DNA from: Sphingorhabdus lacus
Lineage (GTDB): Bacteria > Pseudomonadota > Alphaproteobacteria > Sphingomonadales > Sphingomonadaceae
Assembly (NCBI RefSeq): GCF_009768975.1
Contig: NZ_CP035733.1
Span: 744,001-808,000, forward strand
DNA length: 64,000 bases
Direction of reading: 5' to 3'
The notes under the pieces are model-generated. The model searched no databases. It had not been told where the DNA came from and saw only the letters and a list, made by a program, of their open reading frames with translations. The position numbers and the translations under genes are program-made. Position 1 is the first letter of the stretch. Each line of letters opens with the position of its first letter. Shown piece after piece: positions 47,759-56,275 of this stretch.

Positions 47759-48187
47759 GTGCGAAAATCAATGCTATTGCTCGGCACAATGTGCCTCGCT
47801 GCAACCGCAGTTGGGACTACTGTTCAGGCATCCAGTGAACGTGCAGGTTTCCGCCTTGCTGCAGTTGTGAATACGGTTTGTCGCCTTGAACTTCCCGGCG
47901 CCAGTGCCGGCACAAGTGGCCAGATTATCGATTTTGGTTCCTTTTACCAACTCTGCAACGCGCGTAACGGATATCGCGTTGTCATGCGTCATCCGGCCAA
48001 TATGGAAGGGGCTACTCTTTTCTGGGACGGCCGTGCGGTTCCGATTTCGCAGGGTAATGAAACTGTCATTGCCGATGAAAACCATGCTGCGTCAAAATAC
48101 AGCGATGTGCGTCTCGACATCCGCGGGGTAGACGTTCCAATCAGCAGCCTGTCGTTCCGCATCGACCCCAAGGGATCGGTTTACTAA
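47759..48187 (+). CDS. Secreted pilin-like small protein beside the fimbria operon
   Basis: 142 aa, GTG start with AAGGAG 8 bp upstream; an in-frame ATG lies four codons later. Signal peptide MRKSMLLLGTMCLAATAVGT..VQA. The mature part has a Cys pair (VVNTVCRLELPG...FYQLCNARNGYRVVMRHP) and a beta-rich pattern ending in SSLSFRIDPKG, like Spore-coat-U/pilin domains with an N-terminal disulfide. It faces the fimbria operon tail-to-tail, 22 bp away, and could be an orphan subunit. Function not known. Confidence 0.65.
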   Translation: MRKSMLLLGTMCLAATAVGTTVQASSERAGFRLAAVVNTVCRLELPGASAGTSGQIIDFGSFYQLCNARNGYRVVMRHPANMEGATLFWDGRAVPISQGNETVIADENHAASKYSDVRLDIRGVDVPISSLSFRIDPKGSVY

Positions 48188-48217
48188 AAACCTGAACGGG
48201 TTCCGGTATTCAGTTTT
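48187..48217. terminator. Bidirectional terminator-like hairpin
   Basis: AAAACCTGAA (48187-48196) and TTCAGTTTT (48209-48217) pair with one bulged C and a 12-nt loop, with A- and T-runs at the ends. It lies between the convergent pilin-like gene and tip-adhesin gene. Confidence 0.5.
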
Positions 48218-49172
48218 CCCGCCTTATGGCGCAATTAGCCGAAGCGACGCCGTCACGCGGTGTGAAAGTAAGCGTGACTGTATCCCTGTAATTCCCGGCG
48301 GGCAGGGACGTGATGGACGAACGGTTCAACCCGACTTCAAACTGGTTACCGATACCCATGGGGGCAGGGGTCATCGGGCACTGCAGCGTGTCACCAGGGC
48401 TCACCGCAACACCTGCATAGTTCATGGCGTAAACGATGCCTTGGGCTTCGGTCGCACGCCGTTTCAGCAATCCGCCATTTTCGCTTTCGAATTTAATCGC
48501 GAAGGGCAGGGTACTTAATGCCGTGATATTGATAGCCCGGTTTAACGTGGCCGATGCGGATCCGACATCACCAAAGTTGATTGTACCGCGGGTTTGCCCT
48601 GCGCTGCCGATATAGGCCGCGACATAGCGTGGCACCGTCAGGGAAAGTTCCACCGATGCAGGTTGTTCTTGCGTTGCCCCAATCTGCCGACCCTGGGAAT
48701 CGAGGCACTGATATCGTACCGTCAGGTTTTCGCGATGAACACGGGCTGGGGCTTGTTGCCCTGCCGGCACGGACAGCCGAAACCGCGTCAGTTGGACGCC
48801 GGCGCGCTCGGCAAATTGAACCTGTGCGCCTGTGGTCGGTTGTGGTTGCTCATTGCCAACGACGAGCATTCGCCGCGTGTTATCTTCCAACCAACTAATG
48901 TCATAGACGGAAGGGCCGGTGGTGCCAATCTGTGGCCCGTTCATCTGTGGTGTGGTGTCGACGAGAAGAAAACGAACCCCGCTAATGCCATCTGCCAACC
49001 TGCGGATGCGCAGATCGAAGGTTTCAATGGTAGGGCTGGTTTCGAACGGCTGATAGGCTACCCGTGCCCCATTGCCGACCAATTCAAATTGCGCGCATTG
49101 TGTTTGTGCAAATGCCGGAGTGGTCACCAGCATGGCCGTGCCTGCCATCAAAGACATAATCACCGGTTTCAT
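48210..49172 (-). CDS. Two-domain fimbrial tip adhesin (Spore-coat-U type)
   Basis: 320 aa. Signal peptide MKPVIMSLMAGTAMLVTTPAFA. An N-terminal domain (about 23-165) with Cys residues at QCAQFE and RYQCLDS, then a C-terminal pilin-like domain (about 170-318): INFGDVGSASATLNRAINIT, PFAIKFESENGG, YAMNYAGVAV, LPAGNYRDTVTLTFTPRD. Two domains and last position after the usher match the tip adhesin (CsuE-like) of archaic fimbriae; the N-terminal half would be the receptor-binding part (inference). Overlaps the usher by 4 bp. Confidence 0.75.
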   Translation of the reverse strand: MKPVIMSLMAGTAMLVTTPAFAQTQCAQFELVGNGARVAYQPFETSPTIETFDLRIRRLADGISGVRFLLVDTTPQMNGPQIGTTGPSVYDISWLEDNTRRMLVVGNEQPQPTTGAQVQFAERAGVQLTRFRLSVPAGQQAPARVHRENLTVRYQCLDSQGRQIGATQEQPASVELSLTVPRYVAAYIGSAGQTRGTINFGDVGSASATLNRAINITALSTLPFAIKFESENGGLLKRRATEAQGIVYAMNYAGVAVSPGDTLQCPMTPAPMGIGNQFEVGLNRSSITSLPAGNYRDTVTLTFTPRDGVASANCAIRREN

Positions 49173-52051
49173 TGCGCGTCTCCTAATGTAACGTCGCCCA
49201 AGCGTACCACGCCAAGGCTCTTTGCCGGAATAACGATTTCGACAATGGTGGGTGGCTCGGTCGGCATTTCAATCCGCCAACGGCCCGGGCGCATTCCTGA
49301 AATGCCAAAGCGGCCCGTGCGGTTCGTGAATATGGTCAAGGTCCGTGGGTTGCTGACACCTATTTCGGTTGCTTTACCCGATAACAAGCTGACCGGTGCC
49401 GCATCAAGGCCGATCAATGTGCCTAGAGCGGTAACGGAATAATCCGACCCCGCCGTTACCAGATAGCCGCCACGATAAGGCGGAAGTATTTTGGCACTCG
49501 CGGTGCCCAGGTCATATCCAACCGGAGCTTCGGGTACATCATAGGTCAGGGTGCGGCGGATATAAGCGCCCAGATTGGGATCGACGGCGGGCCCGAATAG
49601 GCCTGATTTCGCAGTATAATGGTCGTCGCGTGGATCGATGATAACCTGCGCTCCATCGAGGGATTTATGCGTCGCGACCATAGCAAAGGAATCGTAAATC
49701 GGTCTCGAAAGGGCAAATTTCCCATCCGCAAAGGCAATTGCTGTCCCCAAGCGAAGTGAAGTACGTTGTGAATCTGTCCGGCGCCCGGTTAGTTCATATA
49801 CGGTCGTATGGGTCAGTCCGAGTTCTGCACGGTTCGCGGTATAATTAAACCCGCCGTTAAAACCTACATCTTCCTGGCTCACGTCGAGATCGCCTGATGC
49901 CGTCCAGCTTCCGACACCTTCACCCCAAGCGGTCTGGTATCCAATGCGAGCCCGTTCGGTGCGCGTGTCGACTTCGGCAACACCGTTGGATCTCGGTCCC
50001 AATTTGACGGCCAAGGTGGCGCGAACGCCGAATTCGCTGCCGAAGATAGCGCGGCGTTCGTAGGTGCCATCGACAGTAAAGTTTAAGCGGGAATTGATCG
50101 TGTATCCGTAGGTGAGGCGCGTGCTGACTTCATTTCGGAAGGGGCCGCGTGCCACGCCATAATCACCGCTGAGCGATATGAATTGGGATTGCCCTATGGG
50201 CTGCGCATAGGATGCCGAAAGGTTCCATTTGATGCGATTGTCGACACCTGCAAATCCGGGATTTGCAAATTTCGCACTGCGATATTCGACGCCAGCTGCA
50301 ATGGATCTCGGAGCCGCGTTGTACCCGCCAAAGCTTTTCTGCAAGCCGACATTGGCGGCAAAACCCGTCCCGATGCCATCCACATCACTCGCCGCGGCGT
50401 CGATGCCGATGATTCCGATGGCGCTGGCGATTACGGCCTCCACGCCTGCAGTGGCCCCGGACTTGTTGACATTGAAATTGCCGCCCAGAGTGACGGTTTC
50501 ACTGATCCCGCGGCGATACCATCCGGACGCCGCAGGTTCGCTCGTTTGATAATCACGGGACGACCGGCGAAATGGGGCGAGTATCCCGGCTTGAAAAGAG
50601 AATTCGCTCAAACCTTCCGCAAGAAGGGTCCTATCGAAAAACTGCGAAAAGCTTATCCGCTGTGTCCCGCCGGCATCGTCCTGGATATTGAATTCGACGT
50701 TGTTCGTTCCTTGAACAAAGGGGAAGTCGCGAATGTTGTAAACACCGGGCTGCAACCTTACGCGGCGAATTAGCTGCCCATTGATCATGGCTTCCACTGT
50801 TGATGGCCGTGTCAGCGTAAACGACCGGTCACCACGTGGCTGAACGTTGCGAAGCGGATCGACAATTGAGTAGACGCGTGTTGCAGACAATCCGGCTATC
50901 TGCGGGCTGCCCGCAAATCCCCTGCCGCTTGTAATCAAGTCGCCCGCTGCAAAACGGACCAAATGTTGACGGTCATCGTAGACCAATCGGGTCCCTTCAC
51001 GGGTGAAGAATTTCTGGGAATCTGAATCGAGCCGCAAGGTCGCTTCATTTTCGAGGACAACACCACGGTAACGGATAGCGCTGTCAATCAAACTGGTTGG
51101 CGACTGGAAGCCAGAATCGGTCCCGTTCCAGACATAATCGCCATAGCTACGGAAATTGATGTAACCGCTCAGAGTCGCCGGTTCCGAATATTGTCCGGTG
51201 GCTCCATCTTCGAAACGGCGCAAGGAGATGTCCTGGGCATCGCGCGCATCGGCCGGGATTTGCACGTTGAGGCTAATGGACGTGGGATCGTAATTGATGA
51301 CGTATCCCAGACGACCAATTTGCGCGGAAAGCGCATAATCTAGTCCGGCGAGCTCAGTCTCTAGCACGCGCAGTTTTTCGGTCGAAATTACGGGGCGAAC
51401 CGCTTCGATGAAAGATTTGGATTCAACCTTGATCATGTCGTCGGCTGTCAGAACGAACGATACTTCGTTCAAAATGAATGTTCCGGCCCGCAAAGGCGCC
51501 GACAGATTAATATCGCGGCCAGTGGGATTGAGGCGGAGTGCTGGCTGTTCGGCCAAATCGACAGGTTGCTTAGGTGCAAAACTGTATTGGACTGCAGCAG
51601 CTGGCGGCGATGTTTCGGCATCGTCCGCGAAAAACTGATATTCAGGCGCAGATGGGAGAGTTGCTGTTGCCGGAGGTTTGTGCGTGCCTTCTGGCGCTAT
51701 TTTGGCCGCGACTGAAGAATGTATGCCAGCATTAACTGCCACGCCGGACGATAAATCTTCAAACGAAAGATATTTGGGTGGATTGGCAATTGCAGCCTGT
51801 AGAGGTGCGATGTTGGTGGTGATTTGACCAACATCCTGCGCCCCATCCAGATCGCCAAAAATGTCTGCATCAAAATCGGCCGCAAGAGCCTGCAAAAGCC
51901 CGGGGTTAGACAAGGCCAACGCTGCGCTACTTGCGCCTGACGAAGCTATTGCGGGGCTCGAAAATGACAAGCCCCCCATACCTAGGAGGATTATCGACGA
52001 AGTCCGCAGGTGCGTCGAATTAGCGTGTTGATGGTGTGAAATACGCCTCAA
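49169..52051 (-). CDS. Fimbrial outer-membrane usher, archaic type
   Basis: 960 aa. TTG start at 52051 with GGGGG about 8 nt upstream, inside the last 32 bp of the chaperone gene; a long signal peptide (to SSPAIAS) needs this start. PapC-like usher with a periplasmic N-domain, a long beta-barrel with the plug region (TATFL-like GTFILNEVSF, GVYNIRDFPFVQGTNNVEF), many alternating aromatic strands and a C-terminal domain (GRFGISGMRPGRWRIEMP). It exports and assembles pilins handed over by the chaperone. A Pro/Ala-rich insert lies near residues 110-160. Confidence 0.88.
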   Translation of the reverse strand: MRRISHHQHANSTHLRTSSIILLGMGGLSFSSPAIASSGASSAALALSNPGLLQALAADFDADIFGDLDGAQDVGQITTNIAPLQAAIANPPKYLSFEDLSSGVAVNAGIHSSVAAKIAPEGTHKPPATATLPSAPEYQFFADDAETSPPAAAVQYSFAPKQPVDLAEQPALRLNPTGRDINLSAPLRAGTFILNEVSFVLTADDMIKVESKSFIEAVRPVISTEKLRVLETELAGLDYALSAQIGRLGYVINYDPTSISLNVQIPADARDAQDISLRRFEDGATGQYSEPATLSGYINFRSYGDYVWNGTDSGFQSPTSLIDSAIRYRGVVLENEATLRLDSDSQKFFTREGTRLVYDDRQHLVRFAAGDLITSGRGFAGSPQIAGLSATRVYSIVDPLRNVQPRGDRSFTLTRPSTVEAMINGQLIRRVRLQPGVYNIRDFPFVQGTNNVEFNIQDDAGGTQRISFSQFFDRTLLAEGLSEFSFQAGILAPFRRSSRDYQTSEPAASGWYRRGISETVTLGGNFNVNKSGATAGVEAVIASAIGIIGIDAAASDVDGIGTGFAANVGLQKSFGGYNAAPRSIAAGVEYRSAKFANPGFAGVDNRIKWNLSASYAQPIGQSQFISLSGDYGVARGPFRNEVSTRLTYGYTINSRLNFTVDGTYERRAIFGSEFGVRATLAVKLGPRSNGVAEVDTRTERARIGYQTAWGEGVGSWTASGDLDVSQEDVGFNGGFNYTANRAELGLTHTTVYELTGRRTDSQRTSLRLGTAIAFADGKFALSRPIYDSFAMVATHKSLDGAQVIIDPRDDHYTAKSGLFGPAVDPNLGAYIRRTLTYDVPEAPVGYDLGTASAKILPPYRGGYLVTAGSDYSVTALGTLIGLDAAPVSLLSGKATEIGVSNPRTLTIFTNRTGRFGISGMRPGRWRIEMPTEPPTIVEIVIPAKSLGVVRLGDVTLGDAQ

Positions 52052-52781
52052 CGCTGCCCCCTGATGCCGGTAACACTATTCCGGTCTGCATTTTCCGAAC
52101 TTGCCCTGCACCCACCAGACCAAAACCGATTTCCTGGGATATCTGGTCACCAGTCATCGTCTTTCTGAAAATTTCTTTCCCGGTATCGTCTTTCTGAACA
52201 ATGCGAAGGGAACCGTTGGAAAGATATCCATATGTGTCCGCATTGTTGTTGAGCACGAGCAATACTCGGGGTTTGCCATCACCACCGACATAGGATTCGG
52301 CATTGGAAACGGAGATATTTGGCCGTTTTCCCGCCATGCTGACTCCCGTCACAATCTGGAAATTATATAGCAGTTGTAGGGCAGATTCCCCCTCGGGAAT
52401 TTTGACCGGCAATTGTGCGACCGTCACAAAATAGTGTCGGCTTTTTGCGAGATCCGGGTCGCCGACATATTGGATGCGGACAGCCTGAGTGCCGCCCGGC
52501 GCTATTTGAGCTTGTGGAGGAAAAACCAGCAAATCGTCGGTCGCTTTGCCCGTTCCGCGCACACCCTCGTCTGTATACTCGGCTTCTTGTGTCAAAACTT
52601 CGAGAATGACAGGCTTGGCATATTTGTTTTCGATAGTGACGACTTGGGACATACGCTGCCCTGATGTCTGCAAATCAATAACAACCGGTGAAACGGTCAT
52701 CGCGTAAAGGGCGGTCGCTATGCTTGCACTGGTTGCAACCGCAAGAGCAGCGTAAACAGCTGTTTTAGGCCGGAACGGCAT
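52020..52781 (-). CDS. PapD-like periplasmic pilus chaperone
   Basis: 253 aa. Signal peptide TAVYAALAVATSASIATALYA. Two Ig-like domains: SPVVIDLQTSGQRMSQVVTIEN, the G1-strand/linker region AVRIQYVGDPDLAKSRHYFVTV (partly), and IVTGVSMAGKRPNISV. Archaic chaperones lack the full PapD signature, and this one fits that group. It holds pilin subunits and delivers them to the usher. Preceded by the hairpin pair at 52799-52857. Confidence 0.85.
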   Translation of the reverse strand: MPFRPKTAVYAALAVATSASIATALYAMTVSPVVIDLQTSGQRMSQVVTIENKYAKPVILEVLTQEAEYTDEGVRGTGKATDDLLVFPPQAQIAPGGTQAVRIQYVGDPDLAKSRHYFVTVAQLPVKIPEGESALQLLYNFQIVTGVSMAGKRPNISVSNAESYVGGDGKPRVLLVLNNNADTYGYLSNGSLRIVQKDDTGKEIFRKTMTGDQISQEIGFGLVGAGQVRKMQTGIVLPASGGSVEAYFTPSTR

Positions 52782-52798
52782 TTTAGATAAGTCCCCAC

Positions 52799-52857
52799 TT
52801 TTTTGTCCTTCGGGTAGGACAAAAAGAATCCCGGAGGCAGAAAATGCCGCCCCCGGG
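52799..52857 (-). terminator. Terminator followed by a second hairpin, between major pilin and chaperone genes
   Basis: On the minus strand CCGGG-containing arms (52830-52834 with 52853-52857, inner GGCA/TGCC) form a GC-rich stem, followed by ATTCTTTTTGTC, a classic U-tract. The U-tract itself (TTTTTGTCC) pairs with GGACAAAAA downstream to make a second 9-bp hairpin (52800-52825). Partial termination here would give more pilin than usher mRNA. Confidence 0.65.
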
Positions 52858-52873
52858 TGTCTCTATCCATTTT

Positions 52874-53527
52874 TTATACGCCGGGTGTCAACTCGATGGT
52901 TAACGTGCTGATATATTGACCTGCGATCAAGCGGTTTGCATCGGCGGTAAAATTGCCGCGCGCAGCCGTGCTGTTGCCATTGGTGACGGCTTCAGAGTTC
53001 AGCTCTGCGGAGAAAACAACCTGCGCTCCGGTACCAGTTGCACCAAAACGACCAACGGTAATGCCTGCACCCGAACCTACACCTGGACCATTACCCTGAC
53101 CATCGGAAGTGCCTTCGGTGGGGGTGAAGCCATCCGAACGGACGGCGCCAGCAATGTTCATGTTCACATCGTAAACGACCGCGCGGTTAAAGCCGTCAGT
53201 ACCCTTAACGCCGCCGTCGGTCACAAATGCGGTACGGTACATTTGCAATGTGTTCTTTGCGCCGGTGCACCATGCGGTGACATTAGCTTGATTCATTTTG
53301 TTGGCTACCGAGCTCGAAACAGTTGCCAGTGCGAAACCTTCGTCGTTTGAAAGCGCGTTGGTATCCAGATTAAGCGTATAGGTTGTCGCCTCCAGATTGC
53401 ACTTTGCGGGGTTCGTAGCGTTGATTGTAAAAATTTCGGTGTCGGTGCTGCGGTTGTCGCCATCGGCAAATGCCGGGGTCGAAGTGATTGCAGCGAAAGT
53501 TGCTGCGGCTACAAGATATTTTTTCAT
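52874..53527 (-). CDS. Major fimbrial subunit, Spore-coat-U-type pilin
   Basis: 217 aa. Signal peptide MKKYLVAAATFAAITSTPAFA. Mature pilin with a Cys pair (PAKCNLEAT...VTAWCTGAKN), Thr/Asn/Gly-rich body with a Gly-rich loop (GTSDGQGNGPGVGSGAG), and a C-terminal strand YISTLTIELTPGV typical of donor-strand-complemented subunits. Probably the shaft subunit because it is followed by a terminator and is close to the operon start. A 7-bp hairpin (53555-53578) lies in its leader. Confidence 0.78.
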   Translation of the reverse strand: MKKYLVAAATFAAITSTPAFADGDNRSTDTEIFTINATNPAKCNLEATTYTLNLDTNALSNDEGFALATVSSSVANKMNQANVTAWCTGAKNTLQMYRTAFVTDGGVKGTDGFNRAVVYDVNMNIAGAVRSDGFTPTEGTSDGQGNGPGVGSGAGITVGRFGATGTGAQVVFSAELNSEAVTNGNSTAARGNFTADANRLIAGQYISTLTIELTPGV

Positions 53528-53648
53528 CAGCTTGTTCCTTTGTACTCAAAACCTGTCTGATTTTGGGGGAGATCAGACCCTCTCCTTGCCCCATCGCTTT
53601 CCTCTCCAGTGAAAAGCAGTTCGGAATTGCTTTAGATGTGGTGCATCG

Positions 53649-54254
53649 TCATGTGCTCGGCGCCACAATAATCGTCAGAATTTCTTGATAGGCGCCCGCA
53701 GCAAGTCGGACGGCATCGCTCTCTTCACCTTGCCATGTCACGGTAAGTTCGCCCTCACGTCCGATGGCCGTGGTGTTGCGTCCTGAAAAAAGTCCCGAAC
53801 CGGGTTCCGACCCGTAAAAACGGCAGTTGGTGTTGGCCGAGGTCAACGTCGACGATGCGCATTCGCCTGCAGCGACCAAGCCTGTTTGATCAGTATTGAA
53901 TTGAAGCCCGGCAACATAATTTTTGCGATACGCAAATCCCGCTGTTCCGGCGCTCTGGCTATTCGTGCCTACGAGTTGCAGCGCACCATTTTGCGCTGCC
54001 ACACCGATTTTGAAGGGTGTGTTGCAATCAAGTCCGAAACGGAATGCAATTCGCGTTGGTTCGTCGATACGGCCGCTGTCGTTGGAATTTGAGCCGAGTG
54101 CCGATATTCCACAGCGTTGGCTAATCGATGCCTCGATGTCGATATGTAGCGTATTCCCGGAAGGAGCCTTCGCCTGAACATTTTCAGGAATGGCCGCACA
54201 TACAACGCTGAAGAGCGCGCATGCCGCAAATAGTCTGTTCCCTGAAATTCGCAC
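53649..54254 (-). CDS. Minor fimbrial subunit, Spore-coat-U-type
   Basis: 201 aa. Signal peptide to VQA (RLFAACALFSVVCAAIPENVQA). Pilin-like features: Cys pair (SISQRCGISAL...RFGLDCNTPFKIGV), a second Cys pair (GECASSTL...NTNCRFYG), and the ending YQEILTIIVAPST. The first gene of the operon, so it could be an adaptor or terminating subunit. Its order relative to the shaft pilin is not provable from sequence. Confidence 0.7.
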   Translation of the reverse strand: MRISGNRLFAACALFSVVCAAIPENVQAKAPSGNTLHIDIEASISQRCGISALGSNSNDSGRIDEPTRIAFRFGLDCNTPFKIGVAAQNGALQLVGTNSQSAGTAGFAYRKNYVAGLQFNTDQTGLVAAGECASSTLTSANTNCRFYGSEPGSGLFSGRNTTAIGREGELTVTWQGEESDAVRLAAGAYQEILTIIVAPST

Positions 54255-54556
54255 AAAACACCGCCCATTATTTTCTTTTCAGTCACCGCTCCGACATTCG
54301 GGGGGACTTTTCAGTGGTTTGCGACCCTCAGGTATCCGAAGTTTTCAAGACCCGAATCGACTGATTAATTTTGTGTAAACTTGCGCAAAAACTGTGTCGA
54401 AATAATTGATGGTTAAGAGATGTAACGTTTTACATCATATTGATATTAAACAAATATATCGGATTTCCAACTTTTGGTCGATTAACCATCGTTGTAAACT
54501 AATCAACGATAGAATGGAGAAATATCGCGTGACGAAGATGGTGTTTTGCTTCGGCG
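54255..54556. promoter_or_regulatory. 302-bp AT-rich region upstream of the fimbria operon
   Basis: No gene. It holds three dyads: GATGTAA-cgtt-TTACATC (54419-54436), ATCGTTG/CAACGAT (54488-54494, 54504-54510) and GATGGTTAA/TTAACCATC (54408-54416, 54482-54490). The dyads are candidate operators for the leftward fimbrial promoter. No regulator gene is next to them. Confidence 0.5.
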
Positions 54557-54790
54557 TTATTGTGCAGGGGGCGTCGCTGCCGCATCAATCTCGGCTTTCG
54601 CGTCCGCCTCGATCAACTTCGTTGCCTGCTCTGCCGCCTCTTCAATGGATTGGCGCTTTTCCTTCACTGCTTCCTGCGTCGCTTCATTCGCCAACACGAC
54701 GCTAGCTTCTTCGGCTGTTTTGCGATTTGGTTCCTCCGTACAGGCTGACAAGGCCAGGCAAGGAAGAGTCAAAGCAATCCAAGTCTTCAT
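54557..54790 (-). CDS. Small Ala/Glu-rich lipoprotein
   Basis: 77 aa from the ATG at 54790, which overlaps the M28 peptidase stop by 4 bp (ATGA). Signal peptide with lipobox LALSAC, so the Cys is probably lipidated. The mature part is a charged helix (AEEASVVLANEATQEAV..KEKRQSIEEAAEQATK), likely coiled coil. No family recognised. Translational coupling suggests it works with the peptidase or its membrane placement. Confidence 0.75.
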   Translation of the reverse strand: MKTWIALTLPCLALSACTEEPNRKTAEEASVVLANEATQEAVKEKRQSIEEAAEQATKLIEADAKAEIDAAATPPAQ

Positions 54791-56160
54791 GGCTTTAGTT
54801 GACCTTCGTAGTTCGCAACGATTGCGAGGGTCGAAACCCATGCGGCAACATTCTGCCGCATTTCAGCCTTGTCAATTTTGTCCAAGGTATCGTCCGGGGT
54901 GTGATGGAGATCGAAATATTTCGTGCCATCCTGTTGAAGATCAATAATGCCGAGTTTTTGGGCGGCGATTATCGCACCAATATCTGCTCCGCCACTGGCA
55001 GGTGTCTTGCGGGGAACCACACCCAGGGGCGCTAGCGCAGCGATGATTTTGGCTTTCTGTTCACTCGCACTTTCGGGAAGCGTGAAGTCGACGGCCCAGA
55101 CTTTGCCGGCACCAAAATCGGATTCCATCGCCAGCGCGTGAGGCTCGGCTGCATGTTTTGAACCATAGTCCTTGCCGCCCCAAATGCCGACTTCTTCTGC
55201 ACCGGCCCATAACAAACGGACGGTGCGCTTGGGTTGACCCAGCGTCTTTAGATGTTTCGCGGCGGCGGCGATGATTCCGCAGCCCGCCGCATCGTCAATT
55301 GCGCCGGTCCCTAGATCCCAACTGTCGAGGTGACATGCGATGACAATGATGGGCAGTTGTGGATTTGACCCTTTAACTTCGGCCAGTACATTGCCTGACA
55401 CGTGCATGCCTACATTTTTGGGCGTCAGCTTCAATTTCATGACCACAGGCTTGCCGCGTTTTAGCATTCGCTCCAGATTTTCAGCGTCGGGTATCGAGAG
55501 CGCTCCGGCAGGAATGGGGGTAACGCCTGCATCAAAATTGGTGTTCCCAGTATGTGGATTGCGATGATAATCGGTACCGGCCGAGCGGATGACGATCGCA
55601 GCCGCCCCTTTTTTGGCGGCTATATTGGGGCCAACAAAGCGCGCCGGACCAAAGGCGCCGTAGCTACTGCCATCTTGCGTGCGCATCATCGAATGGCTGA
55701 CAAAAGCGATCTTGCCTTTCAAACTGCCGTCGGGCGCTGAGCGAAGATCTTCCAGAGTCGGAAAATACACGATTTCCGCTTCCAGCCCTTTGTCACCGGT
55801 ACTTCCGCTATTGCCTAGTGCGGTTACCGCAAGTTTCTGAGTGAAAGGCGCTACAATTTCCGCCGTTTCTTCACCGCGCACCCATGTTGGCATTTGATAT
55901 TCTTCAATACGCACATTGTCGAAGCCCAGCGACTTCAATTTTGCCACAGACCAAGCGCGTGCCCGTGCCTCAGCCTCGGTACCACCCTGACGAGGCCCGA
56001 TCTCTGTGGTCAGGCCCTCCACGATGTCATAGGCGATTTCGTCCGAATTAAGTGCGGTAGAACGCACATCTTCAAGGGTTGGTGCCGCAAGAAGCGGTGT
56101 GAAAGCGGTTGAAACAAGCAGCAATGAAGCCACGGCGGACGATTTGTGCAAGAAGTTCAT
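54787..56160 (-). CDS. Secreted M28-family zinc aminopeptidase/carboxypeptidase
   Basis: 457 aa. Signal peptide MNFLHKSSAVASLLLVSTAFT..LLAA. M28 metal ligands in order: VIACHLDSWD (His, Asp), GAIDDAAGCG (bridging Asp), WAGAEEVGIWG (catalytic Glu and ligand Glu), ESDFGAG (Asp) and FDLHHTPDDT (His). A PA-domain-like insert is present (about 110-240). Probably a periplasmic di-zinc exopeptidase used in peptide scavenging. Divergent from ettA. Confidence 0.9.
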   Translation of the reverse strand: MNFLHKSSAVASLLLVSTAFTPLLAAPTLEDVRSTALNSDEIAYDIVEGLTTEIGPRQGGTEAEARARAWSVAKLKSLGFDNVRIEEYQMPTWVRGEETAEIVAPFTQKLAVTALGNSGSTGDKGLEAEIVYFPTLEDLRSAPDGSLKGKIAFVSHSMMRTQDGSSYGAFGPARFVGPNIAAKKGAAAIVIRSAGTDYHRNPHTGNTNFDAGVTPIPAGALSIPDAENLERMLKRGKPVVMKLKLTPKNVGMHVSGNVLAEVKGSNPQLPIIVIACHLDSWDLGTGAIDDAAGCGIIAAAAKHLKTLGQPKRTVRLLWAGAEEVGIWGGKDYGSKHAAEPHALAMESDFGAGKVWAVDFTLPESASEQKAKIIAALAPLGVVPRKTPASGGADIGAIIAAQKLGIIDLQQDGTKYFDLHHTPDDTLDKIDKAEMRQNVAAWVSTLAIVANYEGQLKP

Positions 56161-56275
56161 GCAATGCAGGCATAATCAGCTTCCACAGTTTTGCAATCCC
56201 GCCTTGCGAGGACCGGGCCAGATAGCTAGGGATGCGGCCAAATCAAAGATAATCCCAGACAGGAAAGTTACCAAA

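Noticed and set aside
52799-52825. The TTTTTGTCC/GGACAAAAA hairpin as a terminator itself
   Set aside because: T-run is on the 5' arm and A-run on the 3' arm on both strands, the wrong way round for an intrinsic terminator; only the adjacent GC stem qualifies.
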